From Ovis canadensis (lineage: Eukaryota; Chordata; Mammalia; Artiodactyla; Bovidae): a stretch of DNA of 64,000 bases. The stretch spans positions 34,969,386 to 35,033,385 of the forward strand of contig NC_091264.1 in the NCBI RefSeq assembly GCF_042477335.2, given 5' to 3'. The notes beneath the pieces are model-generated. The model saw only the letters and a list, made by a program, of their open reading frames with translations, was not told where the DNA came from and made no database searches. The position numbers and the translations under genes were made by a program. Positions 46,906 through 58,547 of the stretch are shown piece by piece (within the stretch, counting starts at the first letter, position 1; every line of letters starts with the position of its first letter).

Positions 46906-47525
46906 TTTAAGCTCCTTAAATGTCATCTCTCACATCTCATAATGCCCTGATCAGCCTCCTGGGCGGCTGCTTTGCCTTTGATGAGACATTTTAAGTCCTT
47001 TGAATGTCTGGTTTTCTTGGCAGCTACTTTCTGGTGGCTGAGGTCCTGACACCTCAGGTCCTAATGTCTGCCTGTCCACAGGGTCCCTTTGACTATTAAT
47101 TTGTCCATCCTCCTTTCTTTTCCCTGGCCTTTCCCTATCAATTTTCCCCTACCCATTTCATAATTACCACTCTCCATCATCAAATCCCATTACAATTTAC
47201 CTAAACCCCATAAATGAGCATCTTTGAATCAATTTCTCTAAACAGTTGGAAGAGTCTTCCTTCAAAACTGCTTCATCATTCTCCAAAATATTTTGCTGCT
47301 TTTGTAAGGAATTTTGCCCCAGATAACTTTTATAAGGAGAGTGCTTGGCTCAATGGCTTTATTTTGATAATCACCATAAAAAGAATAAAATAGATGATGC
47401 TGTTGACTGCAAACGTGCTACTTGTGTGAGCATCCTTCTTCCATTTTATGAAAATTCCAAGTAAATACATTTCAAGAAGAAAAACTGGATCTTTTATGAT
47501 TTCATTTGACCTTTTTTTCCCTTGC
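46906..47525. other. no gene recognised
   Basis: Anonymous AT-rich DNA without an assignable exon. Confidence 0.45.
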
Positions 47526-47570
47526 GAGAAGTGAAAGTGTTAGCTGGTCAGTTGTGTCCAACTCTTTGAC
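47526..47570 (-). repeat. Bov-A fragment
   Basis: GTGAAAGTGTTAGCTGGTCA and GTGTCCAACTCTTTGAC. Confidence 0.7.
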
Positions 47571-47692
47571 TTTCTAATTATATTTAAGATAATTTACACA
47601 CATGCTGAGTTCTGATTATTCAGCAATAAACTCCTGTCTAAAAGCAGTAGCCTATATTTCAGTACTTTTTCAAGCTATTTCCATACCAGTTC

Positions 47693-49982
47693 CATTCAGT
47701 TGCTCAGTCACGTCCTACTCTGCGACCCCATGGACTGCAGCACTCCAGGCCTCCCTGTCCGTCACCAACTCCCGGAGCTTACTCAAACTCATGTCCATTT
47801 ACATCCAACCATCTCATCCTCTGTCGTCCCCTTCTCCTTCCCTCTTCAATCTTTCCCAGCATCAGGGTCTTTTCAAATGAGTCAGCTCTTCTCATGAGGT
47901 GGCCAAAGTATTGGAGTTTCAGCTTCAGCATCAGTCCTTCCAATGAATATTCAGGACTGATTTCCTTTAGGATGGACTGGTTCAATCTTCTTGCTGTCCA
48001 AGGGACTCTCAAGAGTCTTCTCTAACACCACAGTTCAAAAGCATCAATTCTTCAGTGCTCAGCTTTCTTTATAGTCCAACTCTCACATCCATACATGACT
48101 ACTGGAAAAACCAGAGCTTTGGCTAGACGGACCATCGTTGGCAAAGTAATATCTCTGCTTTTTAATATGTTGTCTAGTTTGGTCATAACTTTTCTTCCAA
48201 GGAGTAAGCATCTTCTAATTTCATGGTTGTAGTCACCATCTGCAGTGATTTTGGAGTCCAAAAAAATAAAACCTCTCACTGTTTCCACTGTTTCTCCATT
48301 TATTTGCCATGAAGTGATGGGACCAGATGCCATGATCTTCGTTTTCTGAATGTTGAGCTTTAAGCCAACTTTTTCACTCTCCTCTTTCACTTTCATCAGG
48401 AGGCTCTTTAATTCTTCGTTTTCTGCCATAAGTGTGGTATCATCTGCATATCTGAGGTTATTGATATTTCTCCCACCAGTCTCAATTCCCAACTGTTCTT
48501 CCAGTCCAGCATTTCTCATGCTGTACTCTGCATATAAGTTAAATAAGCAGGGTGACAATATACAGCCTTGACTTACTCCTTTCCTGATTTGGAACCAGTC
48601 TGTTGTTTCATGTCCAGTTCTAACTGTTGCTTCTTGACCTGCATACAGATTTCTCAGGAGGCAGGTCAGGTGGTCTGGTATTCCCATCTCTTTCAGAATT
48701 TTCCACAGTTTGTTGTCATCCACACAGTCAAAGGCCTTGGCATAGCCAATAAAGCAGAAATAGATGTTTTTCTGGAACTCTCTTGCTTTGTCTGTGATCC
48801 AGTGGATGTTGGTAATTTGATCTCTGGTTCCTCTGCCTTTTGCCTTTTCTAAAACCAGCTTGAACATCTGGAAGTTCACAGTTCACATATTGTTGAAGCC
48901 TGGCTTGGAGAATTTTGAGCATTACTTTGCTAGCCTGTGAGATGAGTGCAATCGTGTAATAGTTTGAGCATTCTTTGGCATTGCCTTTCTTTGGGATTGG
49001 AATGAAAATTGACCTTTTCCAGTCCTGTGGCCACTGCTGAGTTTTCCAAATGTGCTGACATATTGAGTGAAGCACTTTAAAAGCAGCATCTTTCAGGATT
49101 TGAAATAGCTCAACTGGAATTCTGTCACCTCCACTAGCTTTGTTCGTAGTGATGCTTCTTAAGGCCCACTTGACTTTGCATTCTAAGATGTCTGGCTCTA
49201 GGTGAGTGATCATACCATCATGGTTATCTGGGTCATGGTGTTCTTTTTTGTATAGTTCTTCTGTGTATTCTTGCTACCTCTTCTTAATATCTTCTGCTTC
49301 TGTAGGTCCATACCATTTCTGCCCTTTACTGAGCCCATCTTTGCATGAAATGTTCCCTTGCTATGTCTAACTTTCTTGAAGAGATCTCTAATCTTTCCCA
49401 TTCTGTTGTTTTCCTCTATTTCTTTGCACTGATCACCGAGGAAGGCTTTCTTATTTCTCCTTGCTATTCTTTGGAACTCTGCATTCAAATGGGCATATCT
49501 TTCCTTTTCTCCTTTGCCTTTCGCTTCTCTTCTCTTCACAGCTATTTTTTAAGGTCTCCTCAGGCAACCATTTTGCCTTTTTGCATTTGTTTTTCTTGGG
49601 GATGGCCCTGATCACTGCCTCCTGTACCATGTCATGAACCTCCATCCATAGTTCTTCAGGCACTCTGTCTATCAGATCTAATCCCTTGAATCTATTTATC
49701 ACTTCCACTGTATAATCGTAAGGGATTTGATTTAGGTCATACCTGAATGGTCTAGTGGTTTTCCCTACTTTCTTCAATTTAAGCCTGAATTTGGCAATAA
49801 GGACTTCATGATCTGAGCCGCAGTCAGCTCCTGGTCTTGTTTTTGCTGACTTTATAGAGCTTCTCCATCTTTGGCTGCAAAGAGTATAATCAATCTGATT
49901 TCGGTGTTGACCATCTTCTGATGCCCACGTGTAGAGTCTTCTTTTGTGTTGTTGGAAGAGGGTGTTTGGTATGACCAGTTTT
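47693..49982 (-). mobile_element. BovB LINE, decayed 3' two-thirds
   Basis: An antisense BovB from the 3' tail through the reverse transcriptase into the endonuclease C-terminal region, with broken frames. A further 5' piece at 50380-50480 continues it. Confidence 0.93.
48052..49777 (-). pseudogene. BovB ORF2 remnant with frameshifts
   Basis: The reading moves between frames. 49451-49777 gives KKVGKTTRPFRYDLNQ; 49210-49539 the linker region; 48728-49213 the RT start (ELPDVQAGFRKGKRQR, frameshifted at this point); 48052-48879 the RT core with YADD in LRYADDTTLMAENEELK and GVSQGCILSPCLFNLY. One glutamate of the usual SEEEL run is lost. Not functional: at least three frame breaks and a truncated nuclease. 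Confidence 0.9.
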
Positions 49983-50379
49983 CCAGATACTTTGAGTTAA
50001 TCTGCATAACAATCCTCTGAGGTAGAACAAACCAAAGTAACTAGAAAGCATGACCTGGTAAGTTAAGGAACTGGTAAGTTAAGGGATTCTCTGTAGTGTT
50101 TACTAGAATGTCAAGTCTAGCGTCACACAAATTTTATGTATTTTATCACTCCAAAATCATGGATAAAGTCACAGATTCATTCCATTTGTGAGGACATTTG
50201 CTTTTTTAATTGAAATTTATTTATACTAACAGTTATGGTTTGAAATATCTGAATAAATTACAAGTGCATTTTAAATTGACTAACATCTTGTGCTTGCTGA
50301 AATTTCTCTGAAATTTAAGAGAATGATTTCTGTGAAACCAAGGCTACGGGGACCTCCAATTTGCTGGAAAGTGGGCGCC
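49983..50379. other. non-BovB sequence between two colinear BovB pieces
   Basis: About 400 bp replaces the middle endonuclease region. It includes a 16-bp tandem pair (CTGGTAAGTTAAGG type, 50054-50087) and AT-rich DNA of no known family. Confidence 0.6.
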
Positions 50380-50480
50380 CTCTTGTGGACCATGATGGCT
50401 ATTCCATTTCCTCTAAGGGATTCCTGCCCACAGTAGTAGATAGAAAGGTCATCTAAGTTAAATTCACCCATTCCAGTCAA
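50380..50480 (-). mobile_element. BovB LINE 5' endonuclease piece
   Basis: On the minus strand: GMGEFNLDDLSIYYCGQESL, the same block as 35014-35100 of the long copy. Confidence 0.85.
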
Positions 50481-51054
50481 GACATCACAGAACCTTAGAA
50501 TTTGAGATGTTAATCATGAAGGTGTGACGTCATATTACAGATAAGAAAATCAAAGCGCCAACAAGTTAGCAACTTGCCTTCAAATCAAAAAGCATCACAA
50601 ATCTGAGGTTGCGCTAAGAATTCAAGACCCTTTATGAAAACAGCATTAATATAAAAGACCACATAGAGATATATGTCAAGAGGAATGCATACTCATAGAA
50701 TGGCAAGTTAAAAAAAAACCCAGCTTCTTGTAATGTCTTACTGTTCTGCATTCTTTAAACATTCTTGACGATTTTCACCATAGACTGAGTGAATTAATTG
50801 GTGAAGGAAGGGGGATCTACTTAGAAAGCTGATCCAGTTTCGAAGGGATGGGTGATGCTGACCTGTGATGGAGTGGGGATTATTAGGAAGAGTGTGAAGC
50901 AGATGTTTTTGAGAGTTGGTTATGAAGCTGAATCCACAGAACTTACTAAAATTGATTGCTACGAGGAGGAAGAGGCAAGGATAGTTCCTGAGTTTCTGCT
51001 TTGGAGTAGTTAGGTGGATGGTAACTGAGGTAGAGGCTTCTTCTTCTTTTTTAA
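50481..51054. other. no gene recognised
   Basis: Anonymous. A 153-codon minus ORF (50738-51199) runs into a CHR SINE and has no identifiable domain. Confidence 0.45.
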
Positions 51055-51166
51055 AACGTTTTGGCTGCACAGCAGGCAGGATGCTAGCTTCTGGACCAGG
51101 GGTGGAGCCCACTCCCCCTGCAGGGGAAGTGTGGAGTCTTAACGACTGGACCACCAGGAAAGTCCT
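51055..51166 (-). repeat. CHR-type SINE
   Basis: TTTTGGCTGCACAGCAGGCA to GACTGGACCACCAGGAAAGTC. Confidence 0.8.
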
Positions 51167-51794
51167 GATAGGGGCTTCTTTGAGTAAAGATGGCTGCAAA
51201 AGTTAGTAGGTGAGTTGTCTACATGTTTTTTTAGGATCAGGACACACAGTCTGAAATCTTTTGTGAGTATGTACATCCACATGGATATTTAATTGACAAC
51301 AAAGGCATTTGAGAAAGTCTGTGCCTGGCTTGCAAGTGTTAATGAGGCTCAAGAAAGAAAAAGCTGAGAACATAATGCAGACTTTGTTCTTTGTATTATT
51401 TTTGTTAGTAAACTTTCATTATGCCTGTAATTTCAAAAGAATTTTAAGACATCATTACAAGAATTAAGTAGCTCTCAATGATGTAATAATTACATTTAGC
51501 TTCAATGATGACCACTTATTGAGTCAAGCCTCCTGTTTGACGTTTGTTTGCCCATATAATTGCATTTGTGGGTAAACTGGTTAAGCCCAGTTGGTCTTCT
51601 TACTGAGTTTAGATAATTGGACAGAAATTCTAAAGTTACATGTGGGTTGTACCTTTGGAGAGGGGGGTACATGTCAGATTCTTTGGCTTAAAAATATTAT
51701 TCTTAGGATTTCAGACTTTTACAAGAGGGGGACAAAATAGGAGACTTTGGGTTCTCCTCTGGGAAAGATGACACGGGGTTCTTTTTGGTTTGTT
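51167..51794. other. no gene recognised
   Basis: AT-rich anonymous sequence. Confidence 0.45.
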
Positions 51795-52200
51795 TTATTT
51801 TTTTAATTTTTAATTGGAGGATAATTGCTTTATAATATTGTGTTAATTTCTGCTGCTGCTACTGCTGCTAAGTTGCATCAGTCATGTCCGACTCTGTGCA
51901 ACCCCAGAGACGGCAGCCCACCAAGCTCCCCCGTCCCTGAGATTCTCCAGGCAAGAACCCTGGAGTGGGTTGCCATTTCCTTCTTCAATGCATGAAAGTG
52001 AAAAGTGAAAGTGAAGTCGCTCTGTCGTGTTTGACTCTTAGCGACCCCATGGACTGCAGCCTACCAGGCTCCTCTGTCCATGGGATTTTCCAGGCAAGGG
52101 TACTGGACTGGGTTGCCATTGCCTTCTCTGCCATACATCAAAATATGAATCAGCCATAGTTATACATATGGCCCCTCCCTCTTGAGTTTCCCTGCCACCT
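51795..52200 (-). mobile_element. L1 3' end split by Bov-A2
   Basis: Left part TTTAATTTTTAATTGGAGGA to GTGTTAATTTCTG. Right part CCATACATCAAAATATGAAT to CCCCTCCCTCTTGAG. The Bov-A2 lies between. Confidence 0.8.
51851..52129 (-). repeat. Bov-A2 SINE in L1
   Basis: Antisense dimer (CTGCTGCTACTGCTGCTAAG to CATTGCCTTCTCTG). Confidence 0.93.
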
Positions 52201-52484
52201 TCCACTCCCTCTGGCTTTTTAGAGGAAGAGATGGACGACTATGGACACTTTCGTGATTCTAAAATGACTGAATTGAGTGTCTCAAGTCACACTTGGAGAA
52301 TAGTCATCAGTTTTTCCAACTGGAGAATCAAAGGGATAAAGCAGATGGAACATGGGCATCAGAGAGAGAGATGAATTTAAATGGTGGTTACTGCTTACTG
52401 TGTGACCTTGTACACATTATTAATTTTTCTCACAGTTTTCTCATCTATAGCATAGGTGATGGTGATAGTCTTCATGGGGTACTA

Positions 52485-52870
52485 GCCTGCTTGGGCTGCT
52501 AGAGTAAAATACCACAGACTAGGTGGCTTAAGGAACAGAAATTCATTTTCTCACAGTCGTAGAGGCTGGAAAGCCTAAGATCATGGTTTCTGCAAATTTG
52601 GGTTCTGGTGAGTCCTCTCTTCCTGGCCTGTAGATGACTGCCTTCTTGCTGTCTCCTCATCTGGCCTTTCCTTAACGCATGCATATGAAGAGGAGAAAGT
52701 GAGCTCCGTGGTGCTCTTTTAATAAGATCAGGGCTCTACCCCTACCCCTAAGTCATTAACCTTAAAGACTTCTTTGGAGACTCCATCCTCAAATACTGCC
52801 ACACTGTAAGTTAGAGCTTCAACAAGTGAATTTGACAGGGAGCCAGGTACATTAGGTCAGTAACATACAT
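52485..52870 (+). mobile_element. MaLR (MLT/MST-type) LTR remnant
   Basis: AATACCACAGACTAGGTGGC, TTCATTTTCTCACAGTCGTA and GAGACTCCATCCTCAAATAC occur in the order of primate and other mammalian MaLR LTRs. Confidence 0.6.
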
Positions 52871-53688
52871 CAGAGGGCTTGAGTGAAGACTAAGCAATTT
52901 AATGATGCTAATGATTTAAAGTCATTTAATGATGCCTGTCTGTTCTGGCTGCAGCATACAGGTAACACAGGTGACTTTCGTTGCCCCTTAAGATTCTGCC
53001 ATGTCTATTGTGCTCATAGCCATTGTCCCATGGGAAAGGTCTACTACTGGAAACATATTCTCTGTCTTGGTAAATGTATTATTACATGCATCACAGCATT
53101 CAACAAAGAATAAGAATGGACATTGCTTTGTCCATATTATTGATCCTAATATTTCTCACTTTTGTGTTACCTTTTGTAAGTCTCCAAACGATCGTACAAT
53201 TGCTTTCCCTCCCTCTTAAGGAGTTAACTTCTGCATTCTCAGGGTCTTTGGCTAAAGGAGTTCAAACCACCTTCATCTTTCTGTGACATACTTTCTGAGC
53301 TTGGAAAAATTGGAGGTCTTTTTCATTATATCCCTTGAAAAACATGAAGTGACTCAGTATATTTTGACTCAGCAATTCTACTTATTGGAATTTGTTCTAA
53401 GGCAATAAACTGAAAGTGTGTACAATTGCAAGGGCAGGGATGTTTACTACAGCAGAGCCTGTGATAAGAGGAATCAACTGAAAACAACCTCCACACATAG
53501 CACAGGCTTGGCTAGTTACATCTGGCTCATCCATTCAGTGGAATTATATGGAGCCACTGAGAAGTAGGATGCTGAGGAATAGCTACTGACATGAAGAAAC
53601 ATTTATAGCCCAGTTTATAAACCTCACGTACCTAACATTCTTATAAAGAAAAACAAGCATGGCGGAAAATCTAGAATATATACCAAGA
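52871..53688. other. no gene recognised
   Basis: AT-rich anonymous DNA. Overlapping ORFs at 52883-53286 lack known domains. Confidence 0.45.
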
Positions 53689-53978
53689 TGCTGCTGCTGC
53701 TGCTGCTGCTGCTGCTAAGTCGCTTCAGTCGTATCCGACTCTGTGCGACCCCATAGACGGCAGCCCACCAGGCTCCCCCGTCCCTGGGATTCTCCAGGCA
53801 AGAACACTGGAGTGGGTTGCCATTTCCTTCTCCAATGCATGAAAGTGAAAAGTGAAAGGGAAGTCGCTCAGTCGTGTCCGACTCTTCGCGACCCCGTGGA
53901 CCCGCAGCCCACCAGGCTCCCCCGTCCCTGGGGTTCTCCAGGCAAGAACACTGGAGTGAGTTGCCATTTCCTTCTCCT
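53689..53978 (-). repeat. Bov-A2 SINE with (CTG)9 head
   Basis: A nearly unmutated antisense Bov-A2 whose terminal CTG repeat has about nine units (53689-53715). Confidence 0.95.
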
Positions 53979-54104
53979 AGCAGTGGTTATTTTTGGTGGT
54001 GGGATTGAAGTTAGTGTTTTTGTATCGTGTCTTCCAACTTTTTGCATTGAATAAGTAGTAATGATGAATATAGAAAAACTTAATAGACATGATCCTTTAA
54101 AAAG

Positions 54105-54310
54105 TTCGAGGCTTCCCTGGTGGCTCAGATGGTAAAGAATTTGCCTGCAATGAAGGAGACATGGGTTCAATCCCTGGGTCAGGAAGATCCCCTGGAGAAG
54201 GGAATGGCTACCCACTTCAGTATTCTTGCCTGGAGAATTCCATGGACAGAGGAGCCTGGCGGGCTACAGTGCATGGGGTCACAAAGCTGGACATAACTGA
54301 GTGGCTAGCA
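54105..54310 (+). repeat. Bov-tA SINE with TSD
   Basis: Flanked by CTTTAAAAAG (54095-54104 and 54311-54320). Confidence 0.94.
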
Positions 54311-54320
54311 CTTTAAAAAG

Positions 54321-55462
54321 CTGAAGCATCTAAGTATCCACTGTGTTTTTGACAAAACTCTGCATTGGTGGATATCTATTGGGGAAAGATTGAGCACAAA
54401 TGAACATTCTGAAGAAGGATAATATAGCCAAAATAGGTGTCAATGACTCCTTGAGAGCTCTGGTGGCCAACATTTAAGTGGATAAAGTTTTATATTATTA
54501 TAAATATGCATATATAAATAATAAGAAACTGGGAGAAACAGACTATATGTCAAGAATATGATTGGTGGTGATTTTTTCTTTTTCATATTTTTAAATAGTT
54601 TATTAAATGTTTCAAAATGAACATCTTAACATGTTTTAACTGTTTTTGTTTTCTTTACCCACTAAACGAGGAGGATGAACTCTCAAAAAAGTTAGATTTA
54701 AAGCCCTTGAGAACAAGGAACATGCAATATTATTCCTGTTTTCTTCTCAGCATCTAGCATGGGACCAAGAGAATTTTGGTAACGGGATCGAATACCAGCT
54801 GGGTGGGTCATATGCCAAGCTGGATTTTCTGTGCTACTCATATTCCTTCCCAGTGTGAATAGTGTAAATACTGGTGCTTTATGCAACTGTAAACCAAATT
54901 AAATAAAAATTGGTGGTGTGAGAATCGCATTCAGAGTTGGAAAGAGTTTGTGCTTCTTCAAAAACAGCTCACACAAAAGAGATAAATTCCTGGATGAGGA
55001 TCAAGGAGCTTTTCGGAACACACAGCCAACCGTCTATTCCTTGTTTTGCTCTGTGACCAGGCTCCATGGATCCACCCTCGGAATGTGTCTCTTATCCAGC
55101 TGGGCAGAGGACATGATTTGTTCATGATGTAGGGATGTGTGGCCATTGGCAAAGACCTTCAGAAGTTGTCCCTTTGGCTCAGTCGCCTGATGGTCCAAAT
55201 CCAAAACAGATGGCTGGGTCTCCTCTGGAACACACTGACCTGGGACTCTGAAGCCCTGTCACAGCCTCTGAGGCTGCCCCTCTTACCAGAAGATCAAGGC
55301 CCCAAATGCTATGAAGCCTACCAAATTAAATTCACTCTAGATCTCTGAGCACCTAGAATAGAATAGTCTCCAGTGAGAGAACGATAACAATGAAGTTCCA
55401 TATTCACACGACATTCAATATCCTGTAAAGCTTTTATCCTGCACATTTGAAATTCTCTTGCT
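54321..55462. other. no gene recognised
   Basis: About 1.1 kb of anonymous DNA. ORFs near 54918-55348 have no domain I recognise. An AATAAA lies at 54901. Confidence 0.45.
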
Positions 55463-55474
55463 TAGTAATAGAAG

Positions 55475-55689
55475 GGGCTTCCCTGGTGCCTCAGATGGTA
55501 AAAAAAATCTGCCTGTAGTGCAGAAGACCCAGGTTCGATCCCTGGAATGGGAAGATCCCCTCAAGGAAGGCATGCAATCCACTCCAGTATTCTTGCCTGG
55601 AGAATTCTATGGACAAAGGAGCCTGGCAGGCTATATACAGTCCCTGGGGTTGCAAAGAGCTGGATATGCTTGAACAAACACATTCACTT
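55475..55689 (+). repeat. Bov-tA SINE with TSD
   Basis: Flanked by TAGTAATAGAAG (55463-55474) and TAGTAACAGAAG (55690-55701). Confidence 0.93.
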
Positions 55690-55829
55690 TAGTAACAGAA
55701 GATGCAGAACAGGTCTCATGAGCCCCATGTTACAAAAGAATAAATGAAAACATAGATTCAGTATTTCACCCAACGTCACCTGTATGTTAGTGAAAGGGGT
55801 GGGAAGTGGACCCCAGGTTTCTGATTGTT

Positions 55830-56175
55830 TTTAAGTCGGCTATACTGAGATGTAACTAACCTGCCATTAAATTCACCGGTTTTAGCAAACAATTCTTTGA
55901 GTGTTGACAAATGTACACAGTTGCATAGCCACCAATGAAATCAAGATATAGAACATTTCTTTTACCCCAAATCTTTTCTTTTGCCCTCCAGTCTCTCTCT
56001 ACTCCCAATATCTGGTCCCTGGCAACTGTTGATGTGGATTCTGACTATAGTTTTGCCTTTTTCAGTATTTTATATAAGTGAATTCCACAACATATGGTTC
56101 TTATCTGTCTTCTTTCTATTAGCATAATGCTTTGGAGATTTATTCATGTTTCTGCATGTACTAGCACACCAGTCA
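55830..56175 (-). mobile_element. L1 3' fragment (older)
   Basis: Antisense: TATACTGAGATGTAACTAAC, AATTCACCGGTTTTAGCAAA, TGGAGATTTATTCATGTTTC. Confidence 0.7.
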
Positions 56176-56540
56176 TTTTTATTTTTAATTAGTTAATTTT
56201 TATTTTATTTATTTTTAAAAATTTTATACTGGAGTATAGCCAGCTGACAATGTTGCAATAGTTCCAGGTGGACAGCAAAGGGACTCGGCCATGAGTACAT
56301 GGGTATCCATTCTCCCCCACACTCTCTTCCCATTCAGGCTGCCACAAAACATTGAGCAGAGATCCCTATGCTATACACTAGGTCGTTGTTGTTTATTCAT
56401 TTTAAATATAGCAGTGTAATATAACCCTTTTCACTTGTGCAGTAGCATTCCTTGTGACAGTATCCTCTTGTGATCTGTGAATACATCACCATTTGTTTAT
56501 CTACTTACCTGTTGATCCATCTTTACTTGGGGATCTTCTG
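56176..56540 (-). mobile_element. L1 3' UTR fragment
   Basis: Antisense: ACTGGAGTATAGCCAGCTGA, GGTGGACAGCAAAGGGACTC. Confidence 0.7.
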
Positions 56541-56574
56541 AAATAGTGGTAAATGTTTTCCTCCCATGATGTTC

Positions 56575-56722
56575 ACCTCTGTCTAAGCTCTATGAAGGCA
56601 AGGACAGTGCCTGTCTGGTTCACAACTCCGTCCTCAATGCCTAACACAATGCCCAGCACAGAGGATGCACCTGATAATAACTCTATGGCTGAATGCATAG
56701 ATAAACAAATGAATGAATGAGC
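56575..56722 (+). repeat. L2 3' end
   Basis: CTCTATGAAGGCAAGGACAG, AATGCCCAGCACAGAGGATG and an AATGAATGAATG tail. Confidence 0.7.
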
Positions 56723-56941
56723 ACAATACACTGGTAACTAAGTGACTGAGAATGGAGACTGCTCCAGAAAGGAAACACATCATTAAGCCAATTTCTCTCT
56801 TTTGATGTTTTTCAGGTTCTGGGTACTATATATAACCTTTCTGAGCTCAATCTTTTATAAATGAGGGCAATATTCTTACCATATGGAATTATTGCAAGAA
56901 TGAAATGAAATAGCCTATGGAAAGCATTTTACACCATGCCT

Positions 56942-57996
56942 CAGTCAGTTCAGTTCAGTGGCTCAGTTGTGTCCAGCTCTTTGCGATCCCACGGATGGCA
57001 GCACGCCAGGCTTCCCTGTCCATCACCAACTCCAAGAGTTTACTCAAACTCATGTCCATTGAGTTGGTGATGCCATCCAACCATCTCATCCTCTGTCATC
57101 CCCTTCTCCTCCTGCCTTCAATCTTTCCCAGCATCAGGGTCTTTTCAAATGAGTCAGTTCTTCACATCAGGTGGCCAAAATATTGGAGTTTCAGCTTCAG
57201 CATCAGTCCTTCCAATGAATATTCAGGACTGATTTCCTTTAGGATGGACTGGTTGGATCTCCTTGCAGTCCAAGGGACTCTCAAGAGTCTTCTCCAACAT
57301 AACAGTTCAAAAGCATCAATTCTTCAGTGCTCAACTTTCTTTATAGTCCAACTCTCACATCCATACATGACTACTGCAAAAACCATAGCCTTGACTAGAC
57401 ACACCTTTGTTGGCAAAGTAATGTCTCTGCTTTTGAATATGCTGTCTAGGTTGGTCATGACTCTCCTTCCAAGGAGTAAGCATCTTTTAATTCCATGGTT
57501 GCAGTCACCATCTGCAGTGATTTTGGAGCCCCCCAAAATAAAGTCTGACACTGTTTCCACTGTTTCCCCATTTATTTCCCATGAAGTGATGGGACTGGAG
57601 ACCATGATCTTCATTTTCTGAATGTTGAGTTTTAAGCCAACTTTTTCACTCTCCTCTTTCACTTTCATCAAGAGGCTTTTTAGCTCCTCTCCACTTTCTG
57701 CCATAAGGGTGGTGTCATCTGCATATCTGAGGTGATTGATATTTCTCCTGGCAATCTTGATTCCAGCTTGTGTTTCTTCCAGTCCAGCCTTTCTCATGAT
57801 GTACTCTGAATAGAAGTTAAATAAGCAGGGTGACAATATACAGCCTTGACGTACTCCTTTCCCTAATAGGAACCAGTCTGTTGTTCCATGTCCAGTTCTA
57901 ACTGTTGCTTCCTGACCTGCACACAGATTTCTCAGGAGGCAGGTCAGGTTGTCTGGTGTTCCCATCTCTCTGAGAATTTTCCAGAGTTTGTTGTCG
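56942..57996 (-). mobile_element. BovB LINE 3' fragment with TSD
   Basis: An antisense 1.05-kb 5'-truncated copy flanked by CCATGCCT (56934-56941 and 57997-58004). Confidence 0.95.
57324..57965 (-). pseudogene. BovB ORF2 fragment (RT with YADD)
   Basis: 213 open codons: GVRQGCILSPCLFNFYSEY, HLRYADDTTLMAESGEELK and MYGCESWTIKKVEH then a stop. It lacks the nuclease and N-terminal RT parts. Confidence 0.9.
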
Positions 57997-58192
57997 CCAT
58001 GCCTGCCAGGTAATGAATGCCTAAAACGTCATCTGGTTGTTATCATAATCATTGCTATTATTTGAATAGCAAGAAATGCCATTCAAGGTAGGAAAACTTG
58101 TAGGGGGTTACAAACTGCTCTTCCCAGAAATTCAACTGGAAAATGAAGGGATGGCTAGTTTTCTTCCTTTCCTGGTGTGCCATCATGTAGCC

Positions 58193-58547
58193 CAGCAGTC
58201 CCTAATGTTTTTGGCACCAGGGACCCATTTCACGGAAGAGTTTTTCCAGACTAAGGAGGGGATGGGTTGGGGATGATTTGAGTGCATTACATTTTTTGTG
58301 CATTCTGTTTCTATTATTATTACAGTGTGACATCTAATGAGATAATTACACAACTCACCATAAGGCAGACTCAATGGGAGCCCTGAGCTTGTTTTCCTGC
58401 AACTAGACAGTCTCATCTGAGGGTTATGGGAGAACAAGATGAGGAGTGGCTGTAAATATACGTTGAAGCTTAGCTCGCTTGCCCTTTGCTCACCTCCTGC
58501 TCTGCAGCCCAGTTCCGAACCAGGCTGTTCGGGCTTGGGAACCCTTG
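58193..58547. mobile_element. hAT-like nonautonomous element with 8-bp TSD
   Basis: Left end CAGCAGTCCCTAATG, right end CTTGGGAACCCTTG (imperfect inverted ends). Flanks ATGTAGCC (58185-58192) and ATGTAGTC (58548-58555). An internal TATTATTATTACAGTGTGA block matches a widespread mammalian MER-type element whose name I cannot give. Confidence 0.8.

Larger units (their letters stand above)
56830..58065 (+). repeat. MIR split by BovB
   Basis: Left part CTTTCTGAGCTCAATCTTTT to TTACACCATGCCT. Right part (58005 on) CCAGGTAATGAATGCC. The break is at the BovB target site. Confidence 0.6.

Noticed and set aside
50738..51199. 153-codon minus ORF
   Set aside because: Part is a CHR SINE and the rest has no domain.
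56917..57621. 234-codon + strand ORF
   Set aside because: The antisense reading of a BovB fragment.
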